From Fen-549 sp964636655 (lineage in GTDB: Bacteria > Actinomycetota > Thermoleophilia > Gaiellales > Gaiellaceae): a DNA stretch of 64,000 nt. Made by a program: the position numbers and the translations under genes. Where the stretch lies: contig CAZWTK010000007.1 of the NCBI GenBank assembly GCA_964636655.1, positions 5,301-69,300 of the forward strand. The letters are read 5' to 3'. Below are positions 8,233-16,919 of the stretch, one piece after another; position 1 is the stretch's first letter, and each line of letters opens with the position of its first letter. A model generated the notes under the pieces. The model was not told the DNA's origin. It saw only the letters and a list, made by a program, of their open reading frames with translations, and ran no database searches.

Positions 8233-9183
8233 GTGAGCGACTCGGGCGAAGCGACAGCGGTGAGTTTCGAGGTCGCGGACGTGTCTGTGCCGGACTCGGT
8301 CTCGGCGATCGTCGTCACCTACGACGCCCTGCCCTGGATCGAGCCCTGCCTCCGCAGTGTGCGTGGCTGCGAGCTGATCGTGGTCGACAACGGCTCGACC
8401 GACGGCACGCCCGCGCTCGTGCGCGAGCGCTTTCCCGAGGCGCGCCTGATCGAGCAGCAGAACCGGGGCCTGGGCGCGGGCTGGAACGCGGGAATCGAGG
8501 CCGCCAGCGGGCGCTGGCTCTTCTTCCTCAACGCGGATGCCTGGGTCGTGGGCGACGGGCTGGCGAAACTCGTGCAGGTGCTGGAGCGCGAGCCCAAGGC
8601 GGCCGTCGCGGGACCGCGCCTGCGTTACCCGGACGGGCGGCTGCAGCGCTCGGTGCGCGGCTTTCCGACTCTCTGGCGGCTCACCACCGAGTACTTCTTT
8701 CTGCGCAAGCTGGCGCCACGGACGAAGCTCCTGAATGCCTTCTACGGCGGAGGCTTCCGCCACGAGCGCGAGCTGGAGGCCGAGTTTTTGATGGGCGCGG
8801 CCCTGCTCGTGCGCCGGGAGGCGATCGCCGAGGTCGGCGGGCTGGACGAGCGCTTCTTCCTCTTCAGCGAGGAGGTGGACTGGTGCTACCGCTTCCGCCA
8901 GGCGGGCTGGAAGGTCGTCTTCACACCGGCGGCCGAGGTCGTTCACGTGGGCGGCGCGTCGCATGCAGGTCGCCTCTTTCGCGAGCAGGTGCAGGGCCAT
9001 CTGCTCTTTCTCGACAAGCACCGCGGCGCTCGCGCGGCGGGCGCGGCCCGGCGCATGCTGTCGGCCTCGTTGACGCTGCGCGGGCTCGTCTTCGGGGGCG
9101 AGCGCGGTCGCTCGTACCGGGACGCGGCGCGTTGGCTGCGCTCCGGCTCGCTGCCCGAGCTTCTCGCCTGGCGGCGTCGCTAG
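8233..9183 (+). CDS. Family 2 glycosyltransferase
   Basis: The protein has a GT-A fold: SAIVVTYDALPWIEPCL at the first strand, LIVVDNGSTDGTPALVRE for nucleotide binding, RGLGAGWNAGIEAASG, then FFLNADAWV in the DxD position (NAD here) and EEVDWCYRFRQAGWKV, the ED-type motif of rhamnosyltransferase-like GT2 enzymes. A C-terminal helix with HLLFLDKHRG follows. No strong Shine-Dalgarno marks the start; in-frame GTG codons occur at 8233, 8260 and 8281 and I took the first, giving 316 residues. The final start could be up to 16 codons later. It probably adds a deoxysugar to the growing surface glycan from an NDP-sugar at the inner membrane face. Confidence 0.82.
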   Translation: MSDSGEATAVSFEVADVSVPDSVSAIVVTYDALPWIEPCLRSVRGCELIVVDNGSTDGTPALVRERFPEARLIEQQNRGLGAGWNAGIEAASGRWLFFLNADAWVVGDGLAKLVQVLEREPKAAVAGPRLRYPDGRLQRSVRGFPTLWRLTTEYFFLRKLAPRTKLLNAFYGGGFRHERELEAEFLMGAALLVRREAIAEVGGLDERFFLFSEEVDWCYRFRQAGWKVVFTPAAEVVHVGGASHAGRLFREQVQGHLLFLDKHRGARAAGAARRMLSASLTLRGLVFGGERGRSYRDAARWLRSGSLPELLAWRRR

Positions 9184-9280
9184 CGGGCCGATCGAAGTCG
9201 CCAACGCCGGCTGTCTCGGGCGTCACGGGGGCGCTCGGCTCTTTCACTGCGTCCCTCGTCAGCCGCCAACGCGTACGATC

Positions 9281-10657
9281 ATGCTCGTGGCGGCGATGAG
9301 GCAGCGCTTGAGCAGGCGAACCGACTGGCTGCTACTCGTCACGCTTTTCACGGTCAGCTTCGAGAAGCTGCACTGGGAAGTCGGCGTCACGGTCGATCTG
9401 TCCGATCTCGTCGCGCTCGCCTACCTGGCCAGCTTCGTCGTCGACTGCGTGCGTGCGCGCGATCTCACAGGCCCGCGCACCGCGCTCGTGACGCTGGCCT
9501 TCACGGCCGCCTTCCTCGTCTGCTACCTCGCCGGCTTCTTCAACATCGACACCACTCAGGGTCTCGACCAGTTCAGCAAGGGAATGATCAAGCTGGTCAT
9601 TCACCTGCTCTTTCTGACGGTGGCGGTGATTCACCTGAGCGACCGCTCGCAGCGCTTCTACTGGACTTCGCTCGGGGCGTTCATCGTCGGCATGGCCGTA
9701 AACGCCGCCTACGGCATCGTCCAGCTCGTGGCGGCCGAGGCGGGATTCAACCTCGACAAGCAACTGCTCGATCCGCTCACCCGGGGGGCGGCCTCGTCGA
9801 TCAACATCTACGGCGCGGTCGGGGGACAGAATGTCTACCGGCCGAACGCGCTCACCGTCGACCCGAACCACCTCGGCGTGATGCTGGTCGTACCGCTCCT
9901 GATCCTCACGCCGCTGTATCTGCGACTCGAGCGTGACCATCGCCTGCGTCGTCCGCTTGCGGCCCTGCTCGGCTTTCTGCTCGTGGTCGAGCTGGCGACT
10001 CTCTCGCGAAGCGGCCTACTAGGTCTGGGCGTGGGTTTTCTCGTTCTTGCGATCCCCTACCGGGGGTTCCTCGCCAGGCCGCGCTTCCTCGTTCCGCTTG
10101 GGGCCACGTTTATGTTTCTGGCGGCGGTGGTGCTCGAGCGTCGCCACTTCTTCGCCACCGTGATTCGCTCGCGCCTGCACACGGGCGGTGGGGGCACCTC
10201 GGCCCACTTCGGCGTCTACGACTTCATACCGCAGGTGCTGCACAGCCACCCCCTGCTTGGCCTCGGTCTGAACAACTTCTCGGTTTACTACGAGTTCGTC
10301 ACCGGCAAGACGAACTGGGGGCCTCATTCCTACTACGTCGGGCTGCTGGTCGAGGGCGGGATTATCGGCACCGTTATCTACGCCGTCTTTCTCTGGTATC
10401 TGTTCCGCCGCCTGGCCGCGGCGCGCGCGGTCGGACGAGCGCTAGCGGCCTCGGGGGATGTGCTGACGGCGGCGCGGGCGCGACCGCTGGCCTGGGGCAT
10501 GGTCGCCGCGCTGCTCGGCACGATGGCCGGAAACGCCTTCTACCTGACGATGCAGTCCTACTACTTCTATACCTTCGCCGCGCTCGTGCTGGCGACGCCG
10601 CTGGTCTTCGCCCGCTCTCTGGAGCCGAAAAACAAGCGGCCGATCTCTGCGCGATGA
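9281..10657 (+). CDS. O-antigen polymerase/ligase-like membrane protein (Wzy/WaaL type)
   Basis: The 458-residue product has about ten to twelve hydrophobic helices and the hallmark large periplasmic-type loop near the C terminus containing HSHPLLGLGLNNFSVYYE and GPHSYYVGLLVEGGIIGT, the Wzy_C region of O-antigen ligases and polymerases. These enzymes join lipid-linked repeat units or transfer finished chains on the outer face of the membrane. Start ATG at 9281, with another ATG at 9296. It is the first of three such proteins in the window and lies between two GT2 genes, consistent with one biosynthetic unit. Confidence 0.85.
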   Translation: MLVAAMRQRLSRRTDWLLLVTLFTVSFEKLHWEVGVTVDLSDLVALAYLASFVVDCVRARDLTGPRTALVTLAFTAAFLVCYLAGFFNIDTTQGLDQFSKGMIKLVIHLLFLTVAVIHLSDRSQRFYWTSLGAFIVGMAVNAAYGIVQLVAAEAGFNLDKQLLDPLTRGAASSINIYGAVGGQNVYRPNALTVDPNHLGVMLVVPLLILTPLYLRLERDHRLRRPLAALLGFLLVVELATLSRSGLLGLGVGFLVLAIPYRGFLARPRFLVPLGATFMFLAAVVLERRHFFATVIRSRLHTGGGGTSAHFGVYDFIPQVLHSHPLLGLGLNNFSVYYEFVTGKTNWGPHSYYVGLLVEGGIIGTVIYAVFLWYLFRRLAAARAVGRALAASGDVLTAARARPLAWGMVAALLGTMAGNAFYLTMQSYYFYTFAALVLATPLVFARSLEPKNKRPISAR

Positions 10658-10709
10658 GTGAGTCGACGCCTCGAGACCGGCCCGAAGAGAGCAACTAGAC
10701 TCGGTCGGT

Positions 10710-11633
10710 ATGCTGGGGCCGCGGCTCGACATCGTCATCGTCTCGTATCGCTGCCGAAGCCTGCTTCGCGACTGCCTCGGGTCGTTGCGCCACCTCCCGC
10801 CGAAAGACGGCGCCCGCGTCTGGGTCGTAGACAACGCCTCTCAGGACGGGTCGGTGGAGATGGTGATGCAGGAGTTCCCCGAGGTCGAGCTGATTGCCTC
10901 GGACGAGAACCTCGGCTTCTCGAAGGCGAACAACCTTGCCATTGTTCGCGGCGGCGCGCCCTTCGTGCTGGCGCTCAACCCCGACACGCTCGTGACCGAA
11001 GGCGCTCTCGATCACATGCTCGAGCTGATGGGGCAGAGGCCGGAGGTCGGCATTTCGGGTTGCCGGCTCGAGCTCCCCGACGGGACACTCGACCATGCCG
11101 CGCGGCGCTCGTTCCCGACCCCGCTGAGCGCACTGGCGCACTTCACGGGCGTCGGCCGCTGGCGCCGGGCGCCGGCGAAGCTCTCGGACTATCGCGCCCC
11201 CGCGGTCGAGAGCGGGCCGGTCGATGCAGTCAACGGAGCCTTCATGCTGATGCGCCGCAAGGCGCTCGACGAGGTCGGGCTGTTCGACGAGGGCTACTGG
11301 ATGTACATGGAGGATCTCGACCTTTGCTACCGCTTCTCGCAAGCCGGTTGGATCACCTGGTACGACCCGGAAGTGAAGGTGATTCACGTCAAGGCCGGCA
11401 CGAGCGGCAAGTACCGCAAGCCGCGAGTGAACTACGCCTTCCACTACGGGATGCTCCGCTTCTACCGTAAGCACTATGCACGGGACGCCAATCCGCTTGC
11501 CAGGGCTGCCGTCTATTTCGGCATAGCGGCCAAGTTGGGAGTCTCGATGATGCGCAGTGCCGTTCACCGTCGGTTGCGCGCGCGCTGGAGCTCGCGTCGG
11601 ATCTCCCCGGCTTCGAACGGAGACCGTTTGTGA
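10710..11633 (+). CDS. Family 2 glycosyltransferase (rhamnosyltransferase-like)
   Basis: The 307-residue protein has the GT-A core with DIVIVSYRCRSLLRDCL, VWVVDNASQDGSVEMV, NLGFSKANNLAIVRGG, LALNPDTLV (Asp of the DxD region) and MEDLDLCYRFSQAGWITW, closely resembling WbbL-type dTDP-rhamnosyltransferases. The C-terminal VKVIHVKAGTSGKYRKPRVN and FHYGMLRFYRKHYARD are used below to recognise a second, decayed copy at 14440-14622. Its stop overlaps the GTG of the following GT4 gene by four bases, so the two are coupled. It probably transfers a rhamnose-like sugar at the cytoplasmic face. Confidence 0.85.
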   Translation: MLGPRLDIVIVSYRCRSLLRDCLGSLRHLPPKDGARVWVVDNASQDGSVEMVMQEFPEVELIASDENLGFSKANNLAIVRGGAPFVLALNPDTLVTEGALDHMLELMGQRPEVGISGCRLELPDGTLDHAARRSFPTPLSALAHFTGVGRWRRAPAKLSDYRAPAVESGPVDAVNGAFMLMRRKALDEVGLFDEGYWMYMEDLDLCYRFSQAGWITWYDPEVKVIHVKAGTSGKYRKPRVNYAFHYGMLRFYRKHYARDANPLARAAVYFGIAAKLGVSMMRSAVHRRLRARWSSRRISPASNGDRL

Positions 11634-12853
11634 CCGAGGCGCCGTTGCTCGACACGATCGTCTGCCTTCCGATCACGGAGTGGGCCGGTCTTCCGCACAA
11701 CTCCCGTCACTTCATGAACGAGGCCGAGCGGCGAGGCTATCGCGTTCTCTGGGTTGACCCGATCGGCCTGCGCAGTGCGAGGCTGCAGCGAAAAGACGTG
11801 GCGAAGCTGACGCGCCGGCTTCGTCGGATGAGGCGGCCTCTCGCCCGGGTCGGCGAGCGTATCTGGCGCCTTGCGCCGCTGGGCGTCCCGCTGCAGGGCA
11901 CCCGGCTCGGTGTCGCGCTCAACCGGCGCCTACTCGCATTCCAGATCCGACTGGCGTTGCGCAAGCTCGGCGCATCGCGAGTGCTCTTGTGGTCGTACTC
12001 GCCCCAGCTGGTCAGGTTGCGGGAGAGTGTCGACTGCGAGCTGGCCGTCTACTTCCGCACCGACGACTATCTGGCGGCTCCGAACGTCAACGTGAGCTAT
12101 CTCGAGAGACTGGAGTCCGAAGCCGCAAGGCTTGCCGACCTGTGCATCTCGGTCAACGAGCTCGCACTCGCCGACCTGGCGGATTCTGCCCGGCGCCGCC
12201 TGCTGGTGCGAAACGGCGTCGATCTGAACATGTTCAATCCCGACCTGAAAAGCGCCGACCCGATAGCCCAGGTTCCTCACCCGCGACTGCTCGTGATCGG
12301 GACGTTCGACCGCTGGACGAGCCTCGATCTGCTCGTCGACGTGATGTCTGCGCGGCCCGATTGGTCGCTGATCATGGCGGGAGAGAGCAAGGTCGATCTC
12401 GCACGTCTCACTGCGCTTCCGAACGTGACCTTCCTCGGCCAGGTTGAGGTTGGATTATTGCCCGCTCTCATCGCCGGCAGCGATGTCGGGCTGGTGCCCT
12501 ACCTCCTCGAGCCGTTCGCCGTCAAAGGCAACCCCGGCAAGGTCTATCAGTACCTGGCAATGGGCCGGCCCACACTATGCACGCCGTTCGTCGAGCCGTC
12601 GATCTTTGCCGGGCAGATCACGGTGGCCGATGCGGAGCCGACCACCTTCGCGATGGCGATCGAAGACCTTCTCCGGTCCGACTCGGCCGAGCTGGCGGCG
12701 GCAAGGCGGGCATTCGCCGCCGACCAGTCCTGGACGGTTCGCTTCGATTTGATCGAGCACGAGCTTGCGGGCATCCTCGCGGACGAGGCGCCCGTCGCTC
12801 GGCACGTCGAGCAGCGCTCCGTACCCGACTCAGCTCAGCACGAAAGCGCGTAG
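11630..12853 (+). CDS. GT4-like (GT-B fold) glycosyltransferase, copy 1
   Basis: The 407-residue protein begins TIVCLPITEWAGLPHNSRH and has a two-Rossmann GT-B architecture. In the C-terminal half LLVIGTFDRWTSLDLL begins the nucleotide-sugar domain, and GLVPYLLEPFAVKGNPGKVY followed by YLAMGRPTLCTP is the donor-binding region in which the usual E-x7-E pair is partly replaced. A close paralogue lies at 14619-15776. It is coupled to the upstream GT2 by a GTGA overlap. Its last 24 bases overlap the tail of the flippase gene on the other strand. It probably adds one sugar to a lipid-linked intermediate. Confidence 0.82.
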   Translation: MTEAPLLDTIVCLPITEWAGLPHNSRHFMNEAERRGYRVLWVDPIGLRSARLQRKDVAKLTRRLRRMRRPLARVGERIWRLAPLGVPLQGTRLGVALNRRLLAFQIRLALRKLGASRVLLWSYSPQLVRLRESVDCELAVYFRTDDYLAAPNVNVSYLERLESEAARLADLCISVNELALADLADSARRRLLVRNGVDLNMFNPDLKSADPIAQVPHPRLLVIGTFDRWTSLDLLVDVMSARPDWSLIMAGESKVDLARLTALPNVTFLGQVEVGLLPALIAGSDVGLVPYLLEPFAVKGNPGKVYQYLAMGRPTLCTPFVEPSIFAGQITVADAEPTTFAMAIEDLLRSDSAELAAARRAFAADQSWTVRFDLIEHELAGILADEAPVARHVEQRSVPDSAQHESA

Positions 12854-14350
12854 GCGGGCGAGCAAACCGGCATCGAACGTTCCCGCGCGCATGCGCTGGG
12901 CGAGGATCTTGCTTGCCGGATACCAGGCTCGGCCGCGCAGAACGAGGGCGGCGACCGCCGCGGTGAGAACGACTTCGCCGATCGCCTGAGCGAGCAGCCC
13001 TGCGCCGCCGAGGAGCTCGGCGCAGCCGAAGGCGGCGCCGAAGGCAGCCAGCGAGAGTAGCCCGTGAACGAGGTGGCTGCCGAGCACGAGTCGGGCATCG
13101 ACCGCGCCGCGAGTGACGAACGGCCTGAGCGTGATCGCGTAGGTCGACCACTGGGCGAGAGCCACACCGACGAGTAGCGCCCACAGGCCGAACCCGGCGA
13201 CGCCCACCACGGCGACTGCCGAGCCGAGCAGCGTGAGCAACACCAACAACCTGAAGGCCGCGAATTTGATCCAGCCCAGCGCCTCGGCCGCGTTGGTCAG
13301 AAACGCTGTCGGGAACATGCCGCAGGCGATCAAGACGAACAGGCGCAGGAGCGGTGTCGTGCCGTGCCAGCGCTGACCGAGCACGATATCGACCAGCACC
13401 GGGGCCCCACCGGCGACGATCGAAAAGAGCGGCCAGATGTAGCCGGTCGATAGGACTATGCCCTCGCTGAGCATCGCCTTCGTCTTGACGGCGTCGTCGC
13501 GGACACGTCCATAGAGCGGGAAAAGAACCTTGGTGATCCCGGTGGACAGGTAGCCGAGCGGAAGATTGACTACCAGCGAGGCGCGGTTGTACAGACCGAG
13601 CGTAAACTTCCCGAACGCCAGGCTCGTGAACCAGCTCGGAACTGCGTTGACTGCCCAGGCGCTGAAGTAGAGCCCGCTCAGCTGGCCGCTATAGGTCAAT
13701 AGCTCGCGCCCCTCGCCGCGATCGAAGCCGAGGCGCAGGTCTCGCCGCGCGAGTGCAACGGTGCCGACGAACAGAGTGCTGCCGCCCACGACCTGTCCGA
13801 TTGCGAGTGCCATGGTCGAGTGCAGGAAGACCGCGAGTACAACGCCGACCGTGATCCCGCCTATCTGCGTCATCGTCTCGACGAGCGCGGCTGATCCGAA
13901 GCGCAGGCGGCGGCGAGTGAGAGCAATCGGCACGCTGGCGAGCGAGTTGAAGAAGAGGGCAAAGGCGAGAACGCGGATGAGGCGCGTTGCCGCCGGGATG
14001 TCCCAGGCATTTGCCCACGTAGGAGCGACAAACCAGAGCGCGACGAGAACGAGCGTCGAGGCGATCAGCGAGATGACGACGGCGCTTCCAACGGTCTTCT
14101 CGCCCAGCTCCGTGCGCCGCAGGATAGCCAGACCGAGGGTTGCGAAGGTGAGGTAGGCGGCGAGCCCGCTCGCCGCTTGCGCGGCGGCGTAGACGCCGAA
14201 CGAGTCCGGAGCGATCAACCGAGCCGTGGCGATCGTCGAGACGACCTGAAACCCGACCAGGACGGAAATGCCCGAGTAGTTCCAGGCGACGCCCTGAAGC
14301 GCGCTTCTGGTGAGCGAGGTCGGTCTCTCGTCCCGTTCAGTGGTTTTCAA
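12830..14350 (-). CDS. Wzx-type polysaccharide flippase (MOP superfamily)
   Basis: The 506-residue protein has about fourteen hydrophobic helices in the pattern of the polysaccharide transporter (PST) branch of the MOP superfamily. It starts with a short polar N terminus and SALQGVAWNYSGISVLVGFQ, the typical first helix of Wzx proteins. Such proteins flip undecaprenyl-diphosphate-linked repeat units to the outer face. The start is TTG at 14350 with GGGAGAAGAG ahead of it. It runs against its neighbours and is inserted between two copies of the GT2-GT4 cassette, and its 3' end overlaps the GT4 copy 1 coding sequence by 24 bases. Confidence 0.87.
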   Translation of the reverse strand: MKTTERDERPTSLTRSALQGVAWNYSGISVLVGFQVVSTIATARLIAPDSFGVYAAAQAASGLAAYLTFATLGLAILRRTELGEKTVGSAVVISLIASTLVLVALWFVAPTWANAWDIPAATRLIRVLAFALFFNSLASVPIALTRRRLRFGSAALVETMTQIGGITVGVVLAVFLHSTMALAIGQVVGGSTLFVGTVALARRDLRLGFDRGEGRELLTYSGQLSGLYFSAWAVNAVPSWFTSLAFGKFTLGLYNRASLVVNLPLGYLSTGITKVLFPLYGRVRDDAVKTKAMLSEGIVLSTGYIWPLFSIVAGGAPVLVDIVLGQRWHGTTPLLRLFVLIACGMFPTAFLTNAAEALGWIKFAAFRLLVLLTLLGSAVAVVGVAGFGLWALLVGVALAQWSTYAITLRPFVTRGAVDARLVLGSHLVHGLLSLAAFGAAFGCAELLGGAGLLAQAIGEVVLTAAVAALVLRGRAWYPASKILAQRMRAGTFDAGLLARLRAFVLS

Positions 14351-14439
14351 CTCTTCTCCCGAGGAGGGTTGACGTCACGGACGTTGAGAGAAAGCTACTC
14401 GCACGCACGGAGCGAGCACACGGCTCATCAGGCAGGGGC

Positions 14440-14622
14440 ATCGGGCTCACGCTTGCGGTTAAAGTGCTCCACATCGAAGCCAAGACCAGCAGAAAGAACG
14501 GCAAGGCGCGAGTCGGCCTCGCCTTTCATTACGGCATGAATCGCCTCTATCACAAGCGTTTAAGATGCCACCGCCGGAGCGACGTACCGGCCGGATCGCG
14601 CTTGAGCTGGCGGAGCCGATGA
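14440..14622 (+). pseudogene. Remnant of a family 2 glycosyltransferase (3' end only)
   Basis: In the frame that ends at a TGA at 14620-14622, the stretch VKVLHIEAKTSRKNGKARVG, FHYGMNRLYHKR matches the C terminus of the intact GT2 at 10710-11633 (VKVIHVKAGTSGKYRKPRVN, FHYGMLRFYRKH). No upstream start or catalytic part remains; the flippase start region replaces it. The TGA overlaps the ATG of the following GT4 gene as ATGA, the same kind of coupling as at the intact pair. This is a truncated duplicate. Confidence 0.75.
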
Positions 14623-15776
14623 CCGATCACCGCATCGACACGATCGTGTGCCTACCCATCACGGAGTGGGCGGGCCTCCCGCACAACTCGCGGCATCTGA
14701 TGGCTGAGGCCGCACGGCGTGGTTACCGCGTTCTCTGGGTCGATCCGCTCGGTCTGCGCAGCGCGACGTTGAAGCGATCGGACATCGCCAAACTGAGTCG
14801 CCGGCTGCGCCAGCTGAGGCGCCCGCTGGCTCCGGTCACCGAAGGGATCTGGCGTCTAGCCGCCGCAGGGTTACCGATTCAGGACACGCGGATCGGGGCA
14901 GCTCTCAACGAGCGCCTGCTCGCCGTCCAGATCCGCTTGGCGCTGCGCAAGCTAAAGGCGAAACGGCCGCTTCTTTGGGCTTATTCGCCCCAGCAGGTGA
15001 GATTACGCACAAAAATAGACTGCGAGTTCGCTATCTACTACCGCACCGACGCCTACCCGGCCTCTCCCGGTATCAACTCCAGATACGTCGAGAGCCTGGA
15101 GTTGGAAGCGGCCTCGCTGGCCGATCTGTGTATCGCTGCCAATAGTCGTTCACTCTCTGATTTGCCCGATACGGCACACCGGCGCTTACTAGTACCGAAC
15201 GGCATCGATCTCGCCGTCTTCGACGCGAGTGTGCCGTTCGAAGATCCGATTCCGGAAGTCGAGCATCCGCGGCTGCTGGTGATAGGAACGTTCGACAACT
15301 GGATGGATATCGATCTCCTTCGCAACGTGATGCTCGAGCACCCGGATTGGTCGCTTGTGCTTGCCGGCGATTGCAAGACGCAGATCGACTCGCTCACCGA
15401 TCTTCCTCGCGTTTCCTATCTAGGGCACGTTCCCTTCTCGCAACTGCCGGCGCTAGTTGGCAGCTGTGATATCGGGTTGGTGCCGTTTCGCATCGACCCA
15501 TTCACGACGAGGGGATCGCCCGGCAAGATCTACCAGTACCTGTCGATGGGATTGCCCGTTCTCTGCACTCCATTCCTCGACGGTTCGGTCTATTCGGGAC
15601 AGATCGACGTTGCGCCGGGCGAACCGGTCGCCTTCGCCGAAGCCATCACCGAGCTCCTCCGTTCGAACTCGAAGGAGCAGGTGGGAGCGCGGCGAGCCTT
15701 CGCCGCGGAGCAGGCATGGGAGAGACGGTTTGAGTCGATCGAGGACGAGATCGCCCGCCTGCAGACGGGCGGATAG
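14619..15776 (+). CDS. GT4-like (GT-B fold) glycosyltransferase, copy 2
   Basis: The 385-residue product is a close paralogue of the GT4 at 11630-12853 along its whole length, with the same opening (DTIVCLPITEWAGLPHNSRH), LLVIGTFDNWMDIDLL, and a donor region reading GLVPFRIDPFTTRGSPGKIY with YLSMGLPVLCTP. The ATG at 14619 aligns with the start of copy 1; a frame extending back to 14565 would only translate the end of the GT2 remnant. Divergence between copies is spread evenly, and all motifs are intact, so it is probably active with a related or new acceptor specificity. UDP-GlcNAc 2-epimerase follows after 15 bases. Confidence 0.82.
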   Translation: MTDHRIDTIVCLPITEWAGLPHNSRHLMAEAARRGYRVLWVDPLGLRSATLKRSDIAKLSRRLRQLRRPLAPVTEGIWRLAAAGLPIQDTRIGAALNERLLAVQIRLALRKLKAKRPLLWAYSPQQVRLRTKIDCEFAIYYRTDAYPASPGINSRYVESLELEAASLADLCIAANSRSLSDLPDTAHRRLLVPNGIDLAVFDASVPFEDPIPEVEHPRLLVIGTFDNWMDIDLLRNVMLEHPDWSLVLAGDCKTQIDSLTDLPRVSYLGHVPFSQLPALVGSCDIGLVPFRIDPFTTRGSPGKIYQYLSMGLPVLCTPFLDGSVYSGQIDVAPGEPVAFAEAITELLRSNSKEQVGARRAFAAEQAWERRFESIEDEIARLQTGG

Positions 15777-15791
15777 ACCGGTCCGACCAAT

Positions 15792-16919
15792 ATGAAGAGC
15801 AAACACAGCAATCGAAGTCCGCAGGCCGTAGTAGTGCATGCCGTCGGGGCCCGACCCAACTTCGTCAAGATGGCTCCGGTCATCAGGGCGCTTGAGACGG
15901 CTCCGGGCATCAAGCAGGTCGTCGTGCACACCGGGCAGCACTACGACCGCAAGCTGTCCGACGACATAGCGGCCGACCTTGGCTTTCCCGAGCCTGACAT
16001 CATGCTTGGGATCGGCTCCGGCACGCATGCCGAGCAAACAGGGCGGACGATGATCGCTCTCGAGCCTGTGTTGCGGGAGCTCGAGCCGTCGCTCGTCGTG
16101 GTCGCCGGTGACGTCAACGCGACTCTTGCCTGCAGCCTGGCTGCGGCAAAGCTCGGTATCCCCGTCGCCCACGTCGAGGCGGGCCTGCGCTCACGCGACT
16201 GGACGATGCCCGAAGAGATCAACAGGGTCGTCACCGACCGACTCTCCACACTGCTTTTCACCCACAGCCCAGAGGCGAGGGAGAATCTGCTCAGCGAAGG
16301 CTGCGAGGGCGAGCGTATCCACTACGTCGGCAACACGATGATCGACTCGCTGAGGAGGTTGGAGTCGAGCGCCAGGGCGAGGCGGATGTGGGAGGAGATC
16401 GGAGTCGGTGCGGGAGGCTACGTGCTCGTCACGCTCCACCGGCCGTCGAACGTCGACTCGCCCGAGCGTCTGGCCGCCATCGGCGCCGAGCTTGTGCGAA
16501 TGTGCGAGCATGCGCCGGTCGTCTTTCCCGTCCATCCGCGAACCCGTGCGCGACTGGGAGACGGGCTGGCGAAACTCGAGCAAGCGGGGGCGTACGTGCT
16601 GGAGCCGATCGGCTACCTCGACTTCCTCTCACTCGAGGCCGAGGCCGGTGCCATCCTCACCGATTCGGGCGGCGTACAGGAAGAGGCCTCGGCTCTCGGC
16701 GTGCCCTGCTTCACCCTACGTCCCAATACCGAGCGCCCGATCACCGTCTCGCAGGGGACCAACACCCTGCTCGGAGACGACCCGGCGGCGATACGTCTGG
16801 TTCGCCTGCTCGAGCGGTCGTCGCCGGCGATTCCTCTCTGGGACGGTCACGCCGGAGAGCGAGTCGCCGAGGTGATCGGGGACGTGCTAGATCGCGGCTT
16901 CAGGGATCACCAGAGCTAG
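15792..16919 (+). CDS. wecB: UDP-N-acetylglucosamine 2-epimerase (non-hydrolysing)
   Basis: The 375-residue protein has the GT-B-like epimerase fold with GARPNFVKMAPVIRAL, VVHTGQHYDRKLSDD, VAHVEAGLRSRDW, PEEINRVVTDRLSTLLFTHS, VTLHRPSNVD and TDSGGVQEEASALGVP, all standard for WecB. It interconverts UDP-GlcNAc and UDP-ManNAc, the latter a precursor for ManNAc or ManNAcA residues in surface polymers. It has the expected length. Its TAG stop shares a CTAG palindrome with the stop of the convergent membrane protein, so the two genes overlap by four bases. Confidence 0.93.
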   Translation: MKSKHSNRSPQAVVVHAVGARPNFVKMAPVIRALETAPGIKQVVVHTGQHYDRKLSDDIAADLGFPEPDIMLGIGSGTHAEQTGRTMIALEPVLRELEPSLVVVAGDVNATLACSLAAAKLGIPVAHVEAGLRSRDWTMPEEINRVVTDRLSTLLFTHSPEARENLLSEGCEGERIHYVGNTMIDSLRRLESSARARRMWEEIGVGAGGYVLVTLHRPSNVDSPERLAAIGAELVRMCEHAPVVFPVHPRTRARLGDGLAKLEQAGAYVLEPIGYLDFLSLEAEAGAILTDSGGVQEEASALGVPCFTLRPNTERPITVSQGTNTLLGDDPAAIRLVRLLERSSPAIPLWDGHAGERVAEVIGDVLDRGFRDHQS

